DNA from: an uncultured Piscinibacter sp. | GTDB lineage: Bacteria > Pseudomonadota > Gammaproteobacteria > Burkholderiales > Burkholderiaceae_C | Reading direction: 5' to 3' | Length of the DNA: 64,000 nt | NCBI RefSeq assembly: GCF_937952055.1 | Contig: NZ_CALFYO010000034.1 | Span: 1-64,000, forward strand | Part shown: one piece after another, positions 62,310 through 64,000 of the stretch | Numbering within the stretch: the first letter of the stretch is position 1 | Layout: the number at the start of each line of letters is the position of its first letter | Position numbers and translations under genes: made by a program | The notes under the pieces: model-generated | Told to the model about the DNA's origin: nothing | The model's database searches: none | What the model saw: the letters and a program-made list of their open reading frames with translations, nothing else

Positions 62310-63443
62310 TTACTCGACCTTCCAGTCGCCGTTCACCACCTTGAGGATGACGCCGGTCTCCGTCGTGAAGCCCCAGTGGTTGTCCTTGGTGTAGTTCAGC
62401 ACGCCATGCGAGACGACGGTGCGGCCCATGTTCTCCACCGCGTCGCGCAGCGCGGCGCGGAACTCCTTGGTGCCGGGCTTGCCCTTCTTCAATGCCACAG
62501 GCACGGTCTTCTCGAGCACGATGATGGCATCGTAGGCATGGCCGGCAAACTGGTTGCGGCTGCCCGCTCCGTAGGCTTTCTCGTACTTGGCGACGAAGTC
62601 AGCCGCGATCGCCTTGGAAGGATGGTTGGCCGGCAGTTGCTCGGGAATCACGGCCGGGCCGGAGGACACGAAGGCGCCCTCGACATCCTTGCCGCCCACG
62701 CGCACCAGGTCGCGCGAAGCCGCGGCATGCGTCTGGTAGATCTTGCCCTTGAAGCCGCGCTCGACGATGCCCTTGTGCGGCATCGCGGCACCCGAGCCGG
62801 AGGCGACGATCAGCATCGCGTCGGGGTTGGCGGCCACCAGCTTGAGGGCCTGCCCGGTCACGCTGGTGTCGGCGCGCGCGAAGCGCTCGACGGCGATGAT
62901 CTGCGGCCCGCCGAGCAGTTGCGACTGCGCCTTGAAGTCGTTCAGCCAGCTCTCGCCGTAGGCATCGGTATAGCCGAGGAAGCCGACGGTCTTCACGCCG
63001 TTCTTCTTCATGTGCTCGATCATCGCGTGCGCCATCACCGCGTTGCCCTGCGGCAGGCGGAAGGCCCAGTGGTCCTTGCCCGCGGGCAGCACGGCCGGCG
63101 AGAACATGAACTGCACCGTGCCCGACTCGGCGATGGTGTCGGCCATCGCGATGGCCACCGGCGTGGCCGCCGAGCCCATGACGATGTCGGCCTTGTCCTC
63201 GGTGATGAACTTCTTCGCGTTGGTCACGCCCTTGGTCGGGTCGGTGCCGTCGTCGAGCACGGTGACCTTGAGCTTCTCGCCGGCGATCTCGGTCGGCCAC
63301 AGCTTGATGTAGTTGGCCATCGGGATGCCCAGGCCGGAGGCCGGGCCGGTCAGCGGCAGGCTGATGCCGATGGTGATGTCGGCCTGCGCGGCGCCGGCCA
63401 GCAAGGCTGCCGCGACGGCGACCATTGTCTTCAGAGCTTTCAT
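62310..63443 (-). CDS. LIV-type periplasmic binding protein (transporter C)
   Basis: A 377-residue binding protein with a signal peptide (residues 1-21, AAQAD). The signature DITIGISLPLTGPASGLGIPMANYIKLWP is clear. The start at 63443 (MKALKTMV) lies 8 nt after GGAG; an upstream ATG at 63449 is in frame. Ligand unknown, probably an acid that ends up as a CoA ester. Confidence 0.92.
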   Translation of the reverse strand: MKALKTMVAVAAALLAGAAQADITIGISLPLTGPASGLGIPMANYIKLWPTEIAGEKLKVTVLDDGTDPTKGVTNAKKFITEDKADIVMGSAATPVAIAMADTIAESGTVQFMFSPAVLPAGKDHWAFRLPQGNAVMAHAMIEHMKKNGVKTVGFLGYTDAYGESWLNDFKAQSQLLGGPQIIAVERFARADTSVTGQALKLVAANPDAMLIVASGSGAAMPHKGIVERGFKGKIYQTHAAASRDLVRVGGKDVEGAFVSSGPAVIPEQLPANHPSKAIAADFVAKYEKAYGAGSRNQFAGHAYDAIIVLEKTVPVALKKGKPGTKEFRAALRDAVENMGRTVVSHGVLNYTKDNHWGFTTETGVILKVVNGDWKVE

Positions 63444-63477
63444 CGTCATGTCTCCGGAGTTGAGAGGGGAAGGGTGA

Positions 63478-63897
63478 TCAAGAGCACATGGCCTTGATGT
63501 CGTCGGGAACGGGAATGGCGCGCAGGCGCTCGGGGTTGTCCGGGTCGCGCTTCACGAAGGCACGCACCTCGCGGCCTTCGCAGATGAGCTCGTCGCCGCG
63601 CGTCACACGGTGCATTTGCACGAACACCTTGTCGCGCCACTCCTCGATCCAGGTGGCGATGGTGATCGTCTCGCCATAGGTCACGGACTTGATGAACCTG
63701 GTGTTGATCTCGAGCAGCGGCGTGCCGACGATGCCGCGCGTCTTCACCAGTTCGCGCCAGGGCGGCAGTCCGCAGTCCATGAAGAACTTCAGCGAGGCAG
63801 CATCCATCCAGCGCGAGAAATTGGGGAAGAACACGATGCCGGCCGGGTCGCAATCGCCGAAGTGCACCTCGACGCGGTGAAGGGTGGTCTTGGCCAT
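63478..63897 (-). CDS. Hot-dog fold acyl-CoA thioesterase
   Basis: A 139-residue 4HBT-type thioesterase. The active-site motif FGDCDPAGIVFFPNFSRWMD carries the catalytic Asp and is typical of 4-hydroxybenzoyl-CoA thioesterase-like enzymes. In this operon it would release free acids from CoA esters. It is 34 nt upstream of the binding protein gene (GGAG-type site). Confidence 0.9.
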   Translation of the reverse strand: MAKTTLHRVEVHFGDCDPAGIVFFPNFSRWMDAASLKFFMDCGLPPWRELVKTRGIVGTPLLEINTRFIKSVTYGETITIATWIEEWRDKVFVQMHRVTRGDELICEGREVRAFVKRDPDNPERLRAIPVPDDIKAMCS

Positions 63898-63902
63898 GTT
63901 GT

Positions 63903-64000
63903 TCAGCGCGGCGCCATGCGCAAGGCACCGTCGAGGCGGATCACTTCGCCGTTGAGCGAAAGATTGCGGATGATGCCCGCGGCGAGATGCGCGAACTCTT
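63903..64000 (-). CDS. Short-chain dehydrogenase/reductase, C-terminus only (partial)
   Basis: Only the last 31 codons are in the window. The frame ends EFAHLAAGIIRNLSLNGEVIRLDGALRMAPR, which fits 3-hydroxyacyl-CoA-dehydrogenase type SDR enzymes (NGEVIRLDGA). The stop is at 63903-63905, 5 nt before the thioesterase. It is likely the first or an early gene of the operon. Confidence 0.75.
   Translation of the reverse strand, partial: EFAHLAAGIIRNLSLNGEVIRLDGALRMAPR

Noticed and set aside
61173..63497. Long opposite-strand reading frame of about 770 codons across livH and the binding protein of transporter C
   Set aside because: It is a high-GC shadow: low-complexity Arg/His/Gln-rich sequence, no family, and it overlaps proven genes on the other strand.

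Overview
The window is high-GC DNA (by eye well over 65% G+C) from a betaproteobacterium, almost certainly Burkholderiales. The evidence is the start of a 16S rRNA gene with a boxA leader, the block dacA-dat-ybeD-lipB-lipA, a DUF1840 gene, HemJ instead of HemG/HemY, and three branched-chain/aromatic (LIV/HAAT type) ABC transporters beside beta-ketoadipate genes. No tRNA, insertion sequence, phage gene or CRISPR array was found. It reads as ordinary chromosome with a catabolic, accessory right half.

Left half (1-28.3 kb), mostly housekeeping. The 5' end of a 16S rRNA gene and its leader/promoters run leftward (1-651); one rRNA promoter lies inside the end of ptsI. Next come a permease-less regulatory PTS (EIIA-Man/HPr/EI), an MFS transporter and a small lipoprotein. 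These are followed by a class III CoA-transferase, a degenerate histidine-kinase/receiver-like protein, an ATP-grasp enzyme with a DUF4197 protein, a TlpA-like thioredoxin and a zinc-ribbon protein. After the lipoate/cell-wall operon come hydrolase-ferredoxin-VanZ-hemJ, hemB, corA, a DMT transporter, ybeY/phoH and a NarL-type two-component pair. ruvA and ruvB are separated by a copper-chaperone cassette on the opposite strand.

Right half (28.3-64 kb), mostly catabolic. Transporter A (iclR-livG-livF-SBP-livH-livM) has an in-frame amber codon in its binding-protein gene. Then come a sterol-desaturase-like protein; a cfa-DUF1840-ybhB-phosphatase-DSD1 operon; and an HD-GYP gene followed by the wreck of a PAS-EAL gene. 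Divergently from these lie pcaI-pcaJ-pcaF and a Ser/Thr dehydratase, behind a promoter with a perfect 20-bp palindrome. rocD/lrp are divergent, and pobR-pobA converge on transporter B. A MetE-like protein, a TetR regulator, a 38-residue membrane peptide and a hydrolase follow. The last operon (SDR, thioesterase, transporter C with a LivM-LivG fusion, acyl-CoA dehydrogenase, MarR) looks like a complete uptake and CoA-ester degradation unit. Together these genes point to growth on 4-hydroxybenzoate and related aromatic or branched acids through protocatechuate; the earlier ring-cleavage genes are outside the window.

Across the window at least ten genes have a -10-like hexamer ending 5-8 nt before the start codon, which suggests frequent leaderless transcription. 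The main candidates for something undescribed are this leaderless promoter architecture, a structured candidate sRNA upstream of hemJ, the pseudo-kinase, and the pca palindrome.
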